The notes beneath the pieces were generated by a model, which was not told where the DNA came from, searched no databases, and was given only the letters and a program-made list of their open reading frames with translations. The position numbers were made by a program, and so were the translations under genes. This document shows positions 46,502-54,732 of a DNA stretch of 64,000 bases, one piece after another. Every line of letters begins with the position of its first letter. Position 1 is the first letter of the stretch. The stretch is from positions 124,001 to 188,000 of the forward strand of contig NZ_CP063089.1 in the NCBI RefSeq assembly GCF_014931215.1, in the 5' to 3' direction. This DNA comes from Campylobacter sp. 2014D-0216 (GTDB taxonomy: Bacteria > Campylobacterota > Campylobacteria > Campylobacterales > Campylobacteraceae).

Positions 46502-48369
46502 GGCTTACCTTTTATTTGTGATAAATTTTTATATTTTTCTAGATTATTTTCTAAAAGTATATCGTTCAAAAGCGACTGATGTTTATCGATGATGTATTTT
46601 AAATTTTCTAGCGTGGTAATCACAAGTTTAAAATACTCAAAATGAGAAAATATCCAAGCTTTTATTTTTTCCATACGCGTATATTCATCTGTGGGTATAA
46701 TGACATAAATTTTTGCCAAAGCAAAACGAAGTTGGTCTAAAAAACAAGCCAAGAGTATTTTAATGGCATGGTTTTTTTCAAAATCATCTAAATCTAAATT
46801 TTCTAAATAAAACATGACTTTTTCAAAATCATTATGATTTTCTGCGATAAATGTCAATTGTTTGGTGTATTTATCGATATAATAATAAATATCATTTTGA
46901 AGGGTTAAAATTTTATAATAAGTTTTTAATAAATATTCTTGCTTTTTATAGTAGGGAAATTGTTTTAATTTTATAAAGTTTTTATCAATAGGTGTTGAAA
47001 GTAGTAGCTTACAAAGTTTCTCAAAAGATTCTTCTGTAGCTCCTTCTATCCTCGCTCCACCTTCGGTGGCATTGTAAATTTTTGCTTTAGATTGTGTGAT
47101 GAGATATTCTAGGTTAACTCTAAATGTATCCCAAGCTATGTGGGTATAAACTTTACTTTTACCTCCATATGCTAACACTTGAATTTTTTCTAGATTACTT
47201 TCATAGTTTGCACTATACTTGTAGTTTTTAGGATGAGATTCGCCTAGATTATTATAAGCCAAATCTTGACCTATAAAAATAATGTTTTCAAATTTTAATA
47301 AATTAATAATTATGAAAGCTAGATGAGCAACGGAAAGCGCTAGATCAACATAACCAAAACTATGCAAAGCGAAATAATACTCAAAAGTTTCTTTTGAAAT
47401 GAGCACGAATTGTCTATTGTTTTGTTTTAAATATTTTATAGCATTTGGATGAACTAATGATGTCAGAATAAAAGTTGTATTTTTATCAAAATCTCCAAAA
47501 TCATTATGAAAAAATTCCGCAGTAACCTCTCCTCTTTCTACCATAAATACATAGTCAGGTTTTATGCCTTTTTCATACAAGATAGAATATGCACTATCTG
47601 CGCAAAAAATAACAGCATTGTTTTGATATTGCTTTAAAAGATGGAGTTGTTTGGTGAGAGATGGTCCTGTTGATACTATAATCGCATTTGATTGTATTTG
47701 TTTTCTTTTGTTTATAAACTCCTTAAAACTTGGCCTTGAAAGCATATCGGGTATATTTTTTAAAAATTGATCTATGCCTTGTAGCGTATCTTTTGCATCT
47801 GTTCCTTTTATGGTTGCTATGGATTTTATACAAGATAAAAAGACGCTGTTTAAATTCAAAATATCGGTTTGAAATTTCTCATAATACTTGCAGTGAATTT
47901 CCAAAAAATAAGTTCTAATAAATTCTCTAAAAGGGTTTTTAGAGATCAAAGAAAGTAGCATAGGTGTATTGATATTATCTTGAGTGATGATTAATCTCCC
48001 TTCTTGTAGTTCTTTTGAAAAATCAATATGATAAAACAAAAATTGTATTAGACTTAAGTTTTTTTCAAAAACTACTATGTGTTTTATGTTGGGGTTTTGC
48101 AACAATGCTTTATATAAAATTCCATTGCCAAAGCCATAAAAATACAAAACAGGATATAATTTATACATTTGATTATATTTTGTTAGCATATTGTTAAGTT
48201 CCAAAATGGGATTTTCATAAAATACCCCCCCCCATTCATCTTTGATATTTATATCTAAAGGGTCATTTCCTTGTATTATTTGGTAGTGATGCTTTTGAGA
48301 TTTTTTTAAAATTTGTTGAAAAGAAGGGTTTAGCGACTGTATATTTTTTTCAAAAAGTTCATGATTCAT
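46498..48369 (-). CDS. Maf/DUF115 protein with G9 contingency tract (in frame)
   Basis: A 623-residue Maf paralogue. Residues 46-49 (Trp-Gly-Gly-Val) are encoded through a G9 run; with nine bases the gene is in frame (ON), and one base more or less would truncate it near residue 50. DUF115 motifs: IIVSTGPSLTKQLHLLKQY, FCADSAYSILYEKGIKPDYV, IFIGQDLAYNNLGESHP and YNATEGGARIEGATEE. AAAGG precedes ATG 48369, four bases after the previous stop. The C. jejuni maf1/maf4/maf7 genes are known to vary through such tracts. Confidence 0.9.
   Translation of the reverse strand: MNHELFEKNIQSLNPSFQQILKKSQKHHYQIIQGNDPLDINIKDEWGGVFYENPILELNNMLTKYNQMYKLYPVLYFYGFGNGILYKALLQNPNIKHIVVFEKNLSLIQFLFYHIDFSKELQEGRLIITQDNINTPMLLSLISKNPFREFIRTYFLEIHCKYYEKFQTDILNLNSVFLSCIKSIATIKGTDAKDTLQGIDQFLKNIPDMLSRPSFKEFINKRKQIQSNAIIVSTGPSLTKQLHLLKQYQNNAVIFCADSAYSILYEKGIKPDYVFMVERGEVTAEFFHNDFGDFDKNTTFILTSLVHPNAIKYLKQNNRQFVLISKETFEYYFALHSFGYVDLALSVAHLAFIIINLLKFENIIFIGQDLAYNNLGESHPKNYKYSANYESNLEKIQVLAYGGKSKVYTHIAWDTFRVNLEYLITQSKAKIYNATEGGARIEGATEESFEKLCKLLLSTPIDKNFIKLKQFPYYKKQEYLLKTYYKILTLQNDIYYYIDKYTKQLTFIAENHNDFEKVMFYLENLDLDDFEKNHAIKILLACFLDQLRFALAKIYVIIPTDEYTRMEKIKAWIFSHFEYFKLVITTLENLKYIIDKHQSLLNDILLENNLEKYKNLSQIKGKP
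48225..48233 (-). repeat. Poly-G9 contingency tract
   Basis: C9 on the plus strand, G9 in the coding strand of the maf gene at 46498-48369, at codons 46-49. The length of nine is in the range that slips readily in Campylobacter, which lacks the usual mismatch repair. Confidence 0.93.
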
Positions 48370-48373
48370 AAAA

Positions 48374-50110
48374 TTATGCCTTTAAATTTTCTTTTATGGT
48401 TTTGTTGTATTCTTCTAGGTATAGTATAACTTCTTGGAAAAAGTCAATTTGTTGCATTAAAAACAAATCAGTATTTTTGTCTTTTTCGACCTTATATTTT
48501 AAGACTTCACATTCATTTTGAAAACACCTAGCTTGCAAAATATCTGAAAAAAAATCACTTTTAGGTAGTTTCAGCCTTAGTTTTTCTAGTTTTTCTAAAT
48601 TTTTTTCTTGCATAGCTTTTTTACATTCGTTGATGTAAATTTCGCTTTGTCTTGTAAGTTTACTAAGTCTTTCTTTGCACTGCTTGATTTTTTTTTGTGG
48701 GTTTTTAGGTTTTGCTAAGATGTTGTTTTTAACAATTTTTTCTTTTAGTAGTGTTTCGCATAGTTCTTTAAAAGGCTTTTCTATAGCTCCTTCTATCCTT
48801 GCTCCACCTTCAGTGGCGTTGTAGGTTTTGATTTTTAAGATATCTCTTGCTAAGGCGATGTCTTTTTCGAAACTTTTTAAAAATAAATACCAAGTAAGTT
48901 GTGTTTTTACTTCACCCTTTCCTCCATAAGCAGGAATCATCTTATAAACAACTTCTTCATCGCCTTGTTCACCATATAAATGTTCTTTAGGGTGGGATTT
49001 GCCATCATCATCATAAGCTAGATCTTGCCCGATTAAAATAATATTTTCAAATCTTAACCCCCCGGCTAATTCATAAGCCATATTAGCAACACTCATACCA
49101 TTACCTAAAAAGCCATATTCATTTAAACCAAGCTTGCTTTCAAAAAACAATGGTCTTAAAACAAGCATGTAGTTTCTGTTGTTTTTTTCTAGATATTTTA
49201 CTGTATTAGGATGGGTTAAAGAGGCGATGATAAACAAGATATTTTGATCTATTTCTTTGAAATCATTGTTAAAAAATTCACTAGTAAAGTCAACTCTTTC
49301 TAAAGAGAAAACATAATCAGGCTTGATGCCAGCATTAGCTAAAATAGCATAAGAGCTATCGGCACTAAAAATTACGACATTATCTTGGTATTGCTTTAGC
49401 AAAGGAAGTTGTTTTGTTAAAGATGGTCCAGTTGAAACAATAATAGCGTTCTTTGCTTTTGCTTTTTTTTCTTTTATAAGATTTTTTAGTGGTGTGTGAG
49501 AGATGATTTTTTCTAGATTGATTACATTATGTTTTATACCTAAGAGAGCATCTTTTGGATCGTTTCCATGTGCTAGCATGAGTGTTTTGATGGTGTTGAG
49601 TAAAATTTGCATGATTTTTTGAGCATTTGCTAGATAAAAGTGGGTATAAAACTCATTATAAAAATTAAAATTAAAAATTTTCAAAGTATGTTTGATATTT
49701 GGATAATTAAAAAGAATATTTAATTGTGCTGTATTGATATGAGGAGGATAAAATAAAATCAGTTTTTCTTTTTTGATAAAGTGGCTAAAATCATATAGAT
49801 AAAATGCAAGATGTAAAATTTCTAATTCATCTTCGAAAATCACAATATGTTTGAGGTGTTTATTTTCTAAAAGTTTAAAGAAAAAACTTCCACTACCAAA
49901 ACCATAGAAAAATAGCACAGGATAAAACTCAAACTTATCAAAATCAAATAGGTGGTTTTCATCTAAGAAAATTTGATTTTGTTGATCAAAAATTTTACCA
50001 TCTATAAGCTTAAAACGAGTAGTTTGGGAAATTTTTCTAAGTTCATATGCTAAAATTTGGTCCACTTCAAATAAAGCTTGGGTGTTTTTTAAAAACAATT
50101 CTTTGTTCAT
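48374..50110 (-). CDS. Maf/DUF115 flagellin glycosylation protein
   Basis: A 578-residue Maf paralogue, shorter because its N-terminal region lacks about 40 residues relative to neighbours. Motifs: IIVSTGPSLTKQLPLLKQY, IFSADSSYAILANAGIKPDYV, LERVDFTSEFFNNDF, ILIGQDLAYDDDGKSHP and YNATEGGARIEGAIEKPF. It has a G6 run at 49058-49063 but no 9-base tract. AAGGA before ATG 50110 lies in one arm of the inverted repeat 50111-50167, so translation may depend on folding. The C-terminus is helical and charged. Confidence 0.88.
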   Translation of the reverse strand: MNKELFLKNTQALFEVDQILAYELRKISQTTRFKLIDGKIFDQQNQIFLDENHLFDFDKFEFYPVLFFYGFGSGSFFFKLLENKHLKHIVIFEDELEILHLAFYLYDFSHFIKKEKLILFYPPHINTAQLNILFNYPNIKHTLKIFNFNFYNEFYTHFYLANAQKIMQILLNTIKTLMLAHGNDPKDALLGIKHNVINLEKIISHTPLKNLIKEKKAKAKNAIIVSTGPSLTKQLPLLKQYQDNVVIFSADSSYAILANAGIKPDYVFSLERVDFTSEFFNNDFKEIDQNILFIIASLTHPNTVKYLEKNNRNYMLVLRPLFFESKLGLNEYGFLGNGMSVANMAYELAGGLRFENIILIGQDLAYDDDGKSHPKEHLYGEQGDEEVVYKMIPAYGGKGEVKTQLTWYLFLKSFEKDIALARDILKIKTYNATEGGARIEGAIEKPFKELCETLLKEKIVKNNILAKPKNPQKKIKQCKERLSKLTRQSEIYINECKKAMQEKNLEKLEKLRLKLPKSDFFSDILQARCFQNECEVLKYKVEKDKNTDLFLMQQIDFFQEVILYLEEYNKTIKENLKA

Positions 50111-50167
50111 AAAAGTCCTTATGGATATGGTTGGTTTGAATTATAACGAAAAAACATAAGGACTTTT
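50111..50167. promoter_or_regulatory. 13-bp inverted repeat spanning the maf-maf gap
   Basis: AAAAGTCCTTATG (50111-50123) and CATAAGGACTTTT (50155-50167) are exact reverse complements, 31 bases apart. On the minus strand the downstream arm supplies the AAGGA ribosome site of the maf gene starting at 50110. The spacer reads TTATAATTC on that strand, a possible -10 box. The element can act as a terminator, a promoter, or a translation switch. Confidence 0.65.
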
Positions 50168-50182
50168 TGAAGCTATGATTTG

Positions 50183-52105
50183 TTAGAATATTGTGACTAG
50201 TGGCTTGGTGTTTTTGATCTTGTTGATTTGCCGAGTTAGTTTATTTTCTTCTAGTTTTAACTCTAAATTTTTTATATTTTTTTCTAAAGTGCTTTTTAGT
50301 GCTTTTATATGGTTGTTTATTGTGGTGATCCACTCTAAATGCTCTTTGATCCAAAGATAGTTTTTGTTAAATACATCTTCATGAGTTTTGGGATTTAACA
50401 CATAAATTCTAGCAAGATTGAGTTCAAATTGAGTATTTAATGGGTCTATAAGCTCTTTTGTAAACATAACATTGTTGATTTTTTCTTTAAAAACATCTAG
50501 TTGTTTTATGATGTTTTTAAAATTATTCTCATCATTGCTTAAAAAATTCAAAGTGTTGGACATAAAAGCACATTCTTTTTCTAAATATTCGCAAATTTTT
50601 ATCGCTTTGTGGGTTTTATGAAAAGATTTTAGCATGAGTTCTATCTGCTTTGTGGAGTTAAGTTTTTCAAGTTTAGCAAAGTGCTTTTGCGGTTCTTTTG
50701 CTAGCAATTCTTCGCATATTTGTTTAAAAGGCTTTTCTATAGCTCCTTCTATCCTTGCTCCGCCTTCAGTGGCGTTGTAGGTTGAGGTGTGTTGTTTAGA
50801 ATTTAAGATGATATTTTCAAGTTGGGTTTTAAAAAGCATCCAAGTTTCACTTGTTTTGACATAATGAGTTCCTCTGTAGCTTATGGTTGTTAAACTATAG
50901 TCAATTTCTTGAGGATTATAAGTATCATATTTTCCGTAGTGATACTCCGTAGGATGAGATGATCCATCTTTAGCATAAGCTAGATCTTGTCCTATAAAGA
51001 TGATGTTTTTGTGTTCTAGTTTTAATGCTAAAATATAAGCCATCGTAGCCACACTACTTCCCATTTCCATATATCCAAAATCTTTTAAAGCTAAATGGTA
51101 TGCAAATGGACGAACGTCTGATATTGTTCCAATATGTGGTTGTTGTGTTTTTTTGAGATACTTAAAAGTGTTAGGATGCACTAAGGATTTTAAAACAAAA
51201 ACAATATCTTTGTCAAAATCCCCAAAGTCATTATTAAAAAATTCACTAGTAAAATCAACTCTTTCTAAAGATAAAACATAGTCAGGTTTTATATTATGTT
51301 TTGCTAGGATGGGGTATGCACTATCAGCGCAAAATATGCTAGCTTTATCAGCATATTGTTTTAATAAGGGAAGTTGTTTGATTAAAGATGGGCCAGTTGA
51401 TACTATGATGGCGTATTTAGAGCTGTTTTTTCTTTTTAGTAGTAATTCTTTAAAAGAAAAATTAGAAATAATATCAGGAAGATTATAAATGTAATTTTCA
51501 ATCCCCATTAATGCATCTTGGGATGAATTTCCTTTTGTAAGAATGGTTTGTTTAATATATTTTTGCATATTTTGGTTGGTTGTTAAAATATCTTCTTGAT
51601 ATCTTTCATAGTAATCACAATGTAAATCCAAAAAATATACACGTAAAAAATTAAAAAAAGGACTAGTGGAGCAAAGCATTTGAAAATCAACTGCTTGGAG
51701 GTTTGAAGCATCTAAGATAATTAAAGCATTGTTTTCTAATATATCGCTAAAATCTAGCACGTGAAAACTCAGATAAATAAATTCCAATTCTTTCTCAAAA
51801 ACAACAATTTTTTGTCTATTTTTGTTCTGTAATAAAGCTTTATATAAAATTCCATTTCCAAAGCCGTAAAAATAAAGTACAGGGTATAGTAGATATTGAT
51901 CATTGTATATATTCAATTTTTCATTTAATTCACTTAAGCTATTGTTATATAGTGTATACCCCCCCCCATCATGAATAAAATTAATATCCAAAGGATCGCT
52001 TCCTTGGAGAATTTGGAAATTTCTTTGTTTAAAATGAAGTAGTTTTTCTTTTAGTTTTGTATTTTGCAATGCTTGGATATTTTTTTCAAATACACTTTTA
52101 TTCAT
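50183..52105 (-). CDS. Maf/DUF115 protein with G9 contingency tract (in frame)
   Basis: The longest Maf here, 640 residues. Residues 47-49 (Gly-Gly-Gly) are encoded by G9, at the same position as in the paralogue at 46498; with nine bases it is in frame. DUF115 motifs: IIVSTGPSLIKQLPLLKQY, FCADSAYPILAKHNIKPDYV, LERVDFTSEFFNNDF, IFIGQDLAYAKDGSSHP and YNATEGGARIEGAIEKPF. It starts two bases after the pseI stop with AAAGGA, so it is co-transcribed with pseI. Role by family: flagellin glycosylation. Confidence 0.9.
   Translation of the reverse strand: MNKSVFEKNIQALQNTKLKEKLLHFKQRNFQILQGSDPLDINFIHDGGGYTLYNNSLSELNEKLNIYNDQYLLYPVLYFYGFGNGILYKALLQNKNRQKIVVFEKELEFIYLSFHVLDFSDILENNALIILDASNLQAVDFQMLCSTSPFFNFLRVYFLDLHCDYYERYQEDILTTNQNMQKYIKQTILTKGNSSQDALMGIENYIYNLPDIISNFSFKELLLKRKNSSKYAIIVSTGPSLIKQLPLLKQYADKASIFCADSAYPILAKHNIKPDYVLSLERVDFTSEFFNNDFGDFDKDIVFVLKSLVHPNTFKYLKKTQQPHIGTISDVRPFAYHLALKDFGYMEMGSSVATMAYILALKLEHKNIIFIGQDLAYAKDGSSHPTEYHYGKYDTYNPQEIDYSLTTISYRGTHYVKTSETWMLFKTQLENIILNSKQHTSTYNATEGGARIEGAIEKPFKQICEELLAKEPQKHFAKLEKLNSTKQIELMLKSFHKTHKAIKICEYLEKECAFMSNTLNFLSNDENNFKNIIKQLDVFKEKINNVMFTKELIDPLNTQFELNLARIYVLNPKTHEDVFNKNYLWIKEHLEWITTINNHIKALKSTLEKNIKNLELKLEENKLTRQINKIKNTKPLVTIF
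51959..51967 (-). repeat. Poly-G9 contingency tract
   Basis: C9 on the plus strand (G9 coding) at codons 47-49 of the maf gene 50183-52105. It is the second such tract in this array, at a homologous codon position. Confidence 0.93.
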
Positions 52106-52107
52106 TG

Positions 52108-53142
52108 TTATCCTTTAAAATGCTTTTGTTCTAATGCTGTGCCAAATTCTATATCACAATTGGCTTTTTTACCAAGTATGATAGGCAAAAACTTAGGATG
52201 TAAACCTAGGCTTGGTCTTACGCTTTTTACATTTTCTAGTGTAAAAATTTCACCTTTTTTGATATCTTTGCTAGCATATAAGCTTCTTGCAAAATGACGG
52301 TTTTTTAAGGTTTTTTCATCCATCGCTAAACTAACATCGCCTAGTGCTTGTTCGCTTTTTCTCACCATGTCACACATTTGTTTAAATGCTTCAAAATCAA
52401 GACTAAATTTCGCATCGGCACTATTTAAGGTTTTATCTAGTATAAAGTGTTTTTCTATCACTCTTGCTCCAAGGGCTACGGCTAAAGCAGGCGCTAAAAA
52501 ACCCTCGCTATGATCGCTTAGGCCTACTGTGGTTTTAAATTTTTCTTGTAAAGTTTTTATGGCATTTAAATTTAGATCGCATATTTGAGAAGGATAAGCT
52601 GAAGTGCATTTAAGCAAGATTAGATCAGGGTTGTTTTCTTCTTGAAAAATTTTAGCGATCATTTCAAGTTCTTCTTCATAAGCAATACCAGTAGAAACCA
52701 AAGTCGGTTTTTTTTCTTTTGCAACAAATCGCACAAAGTCATAATCATTGACTTCAAAAGATGCGATTTTATAAGCAGGCGGATTAAATTGTCTTAAAAA
52801 TTCTACATCTTGTTTAGAAAAAGGACTAGAAAAGCAGATTAAACCTTCATTTTTAGCGCACTCAAAAAGTTTTTCATGCCATTGGTAGGGAGTTTTAGCT
52901 TCTTCGTATAATTCATATAGTTTTCTTCCATGCCACAAACCACCTTCTATGGTGAAATCTTTTTTATTGGAATTTAGTGTCAAGCTATCTGGTGTATAGG
53001 TTTGTATTTTTATAGCATCAGCACCCGCTTTTTTAGCCGCTTGTATGGTTTTTAAAGCTATATCAAGACTGCTTGCGTGATTAGCTGAAAGTTCTGCGAT
53101 GATGAAAACTCGTTGGTTTAGATCAAAATTTCCTATAAACAT
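52108..53142 (-). CDS. pseI: Pseudaminic acid synthase PseI
   Basis: Condenses phosphoenolpyruvate with 2,4-diacetamido-2,4,6-trideoxy-altropyranose to make pseudaminic acid, the sugar placed on Campylobacter flagellin. The 344 residues are a NeuB-type TIM barrel (IIAELSANHASSLDIALK, ADAIKIQTYTPDSLTL, VGLSDHSEGFLAP, ARVIEKHFILDK) plus a C-terminal antifreeze-like SAF domain (~285-344, SLYASKDIKKGE, SVRPSLGLHP). The sequence resembles C. jejuni PseI (Cj1317) more than NeuB1 or LegI, which matters because all share the fold. It heads the maf operon; in C. jejuni the two are not adjacent. Confidence 0.92.
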   Translation of the reverse strand: MFIGNFDLNQRVFIIAELSANHASSLDIALKTIQAAKKAGADAIKIQTYTPDSLTLNSNKKDFTIEGGLWHGRKLYELYEEAKTPYQWHEKLFECAKNEGLICFSSPFSKQDVEFLRQFNPPAYKIASFEVNDYDFVRFVAKEKKPTLVSTGIAYEEELEMIAKIFQEENNPDLILLKCTSAYPSQICDLNLNAIKTLQEKFKTTVGLSDHSEGFLAPALAVALGARVIEKHFILDKTLNSADAKFSLDFEAFKQMCDMVRKSEQALGDVSLAMDEKTLKNRHFARSLYASKDIKKGEIFTLENVKSVRPSLGLHPKFLPIILGKKANCDIEFGTALEQKHFKG

Positions 53143-53258
53143 TCTAAAGCCCTTTTTTGTCTAAATAAAATTATGATATTGTATATTTTAATTATTAATT
53201 ATGGTTAAAGGTTTATTTAGTAAAATAAATTTATTACAAGTCTTTTTAAGGAAAAGCT

Positions 53259-53681
53259 ATGACTAAAACACTTGAGTATTCAATTCACCATTTTTGTGAG
53301 CATATTTTAAAATTAAAAATTTCACCAACAAGCATTATTCGCGGTGAGCTTTATGGAGCTTCTATACCTTTGTATTTTAAAGAAGAGGAGTATAGCTTTT
53401 ATTTGTTTTTTCAGAAAAAAGCTTTAAATGAGATCGCACATTTTTTATTGCATGAAGAATTAAAAGAAGATGATTTGGCAGATTTATTAAAAGAAGTAGC
53501 AAATCAAATCGTAGGTTATGCGAAAAAATTACTCAATGACACGAATGGAAAAGATGAGTATCGTTTGGGTGTTCCTGAGTATTTAGGGCGTATTGATGGT
53601 TTTTCAAAAATTAAGTTAAAAGAAAAATTTACTTATGAGATGAAAAATGCTCGTTTTAGAATAGGCTATAAAAAACTATGA
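53259..53681 (+). CDS. CheX/CheC-like protein
   Basis: A 140-residue cytoplasmic protein. Residues 79-82 read Glu-Val-Ala-Asn within LLKEVANQIVGYAKKLL, the ExxN motif of CheC/CheX/FliY CheY-P phosphatases, and the RGELYGASIPLYF strand fits the CheX dimer fold. Only one ExxN is present, as in CheX. It overlaps fliN by 4 bases (ATGA), so it may work at the motor switch. Matches Cj0350 by order. CheZ-like activity in Campylobacter is usually attributed to another gene, so this call is inference. Confidence 0.6.
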   Translation: MTKTLEYSIHHFCEHILKLKISPTSIIRGELYGASIPLYFKEEEYSFYLFFQKKALNEIAHFLLHEELKEDDLADLLKEVANQIVGYAKKLLNDTNGKDEYRLGVPEYLGRIDGFSKIKLKEKFTYEMKNARFRIGYKKL

Positions 53682-53974
53682 TAGATGATCGCTTAGGTTT
53701 ATTGCAATCTTATGAAGATATTTTAGATATCAGCGTGGATTTTGTGAGTGAGCTTGGTACAACCAATATGAGCGTAAAAGAACTTTTAAAACTAGAAGTA
53801 GGTTCTGTGATAGATCTTGAAAAGCCAGCAGGTGAGAGCGTGGAGCTTTACCTTAATAAAAGGATATTTGGCAAAGGCGAGGTAATGGTGTATGAGAAAA
53901 ACCTTGCCATAAGGATCAATGAAATTTTAGATTCAAAATCAGTATTGCAGTATTTCAAAAAAGAATTGCAATGA
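53678..53974 (+). CDS. fliN: Flagellar motor switch protein FliN
   Basis: A 98-residue C-ring component binding FliM and CheY-P. The SpoA-like domain covers ~15-85: LDISVDFVSELGTTNMSVKELLKLEVGSVIDLEKPA-type sequence, VELYLNKRIFGKGEVMV and LAIRINEIL. It overlaps the CheX-like and FliO-like genes by 4 bases each, so the three are translated together. Confidence 0.95.
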   Translation: MIDDRLGLLQSYEDILDISVDFVSELGTTNMSVKELLKLEVGSVIDLEKPAGESVELYLNKRIFGKGEVMVYEKNLAIRINEILDSKSVLQYFKKELQ

Positions 53975-54732
53975 AAATATTTTGGATTTTGCTGCTAGCA
54001 TTGCCACTTTTGGGGGCAAAAATTCTTAATTATAATATCTACCCAAGAGAAGATAGGGTAGATATCACTTTTTCTTTTGACACGCCTTATAAAGAAGGGA
54101 TAAGCCAGAAAAAGAAAAATGATATTGTTATTTTTACTTTAGATGCTAAAACTGTAAAAGAAGAAGATAAGGTATTAAATTCAAATATCATCAAAAAAAT
54201 CAAGATCTTTTCAGAAGGAGAAAAGACTTTCATTGCTTTGAGCGTTGGTGATAAAATAGAAATTAGCGCTGATAGCATAGGAGAATACGGCTTAAGATTG
54301 CGTGCGCAAAAAGAGGGTGCAAATTTAACGAGCAAAAAAACCGCAGAGGAAAAAACCAAGGAAATGAATATGCAAGAGTATGATTTTACAAATTATATTT
54401 TAGTGTTGAGTGTTTTGATTCTTTTGCTTGTAGGGCTTTGGTTTTTGAAAATGTATTTAAGACAAAAGCACCCACTAGATCGAAATTTTAATTTAATTTT
54501 TCAACGCCCACTAGATAGACATAATCAATTAGTTGTATTTGAATACGGATTAAAACGTTATACGATGATTATTGGTAATTCAAATATAGTTTTAGAGACA
54601 AGTCAAGCTACAATGAAAAGTGAAGAAGTGACTAAAACTCCACCAAAGTCAAAAGAGAGAGATTTTGACTCTTACTTTGAAGAAAACAAGCAAAGACTGC
54701 AAAATTTACTTTCAAAGCAAAACAGTATTTAG
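53971..54732 (+). CDS. fliO: FliO-like flagellar export protein with periplasmic domain
   Basis: A 253-residue bitopic protein: a signal-like N-terminus (1-~16), a periplasmic strand-rich domain (~20-120, AMIN-like: RVDITFSFDTPYK, KFIALSVGDKIEIS-type), a membrane span (~138-160, ILVLSVLILLLVGLWFL) and a cytoplasmic FliO-type domain (NQLVVFEYGLKRYTMIIGNSNIVLE). FliO helps assemble the FliPQR export gate. The epsilonproteobacterial form has this added periplasmic part. The gene matches Cj0352 by order. It overlaps the convergent ppx-like gene by 4 bases. Confidence 0.72.
   Translation: MKIFWILLLALPLLGAKILNYNIYPREDRVDITFSFDTPYKEGISQKKKNDIVIFTLDAKTVKEEDKVLNSNIIKKIKIFSEGEKTFIALSVGDKIEISADSIGEYGLRLRAQKEGANLTSKKTAEEKTKEMNMQEYDFTNYILVLSVLILLLVGLWFLKMYLRQKHPLDRNFNLIFQRPLDRHNQLVVFEYGLKRYTMIIGNSNIVLETSQATMKSEEVTKTPPKSKERDFDSYFEENKQRLQNLLSKQNSI

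Noticed and set aside
49058-49063. C6 run in the maf gene 48374-50110 as a phase switch
   Set aside because: Six bases is short for frequent slippage and the run encodes Gly-Gly in the conserved core, so I do not treat it as a contingency tract.
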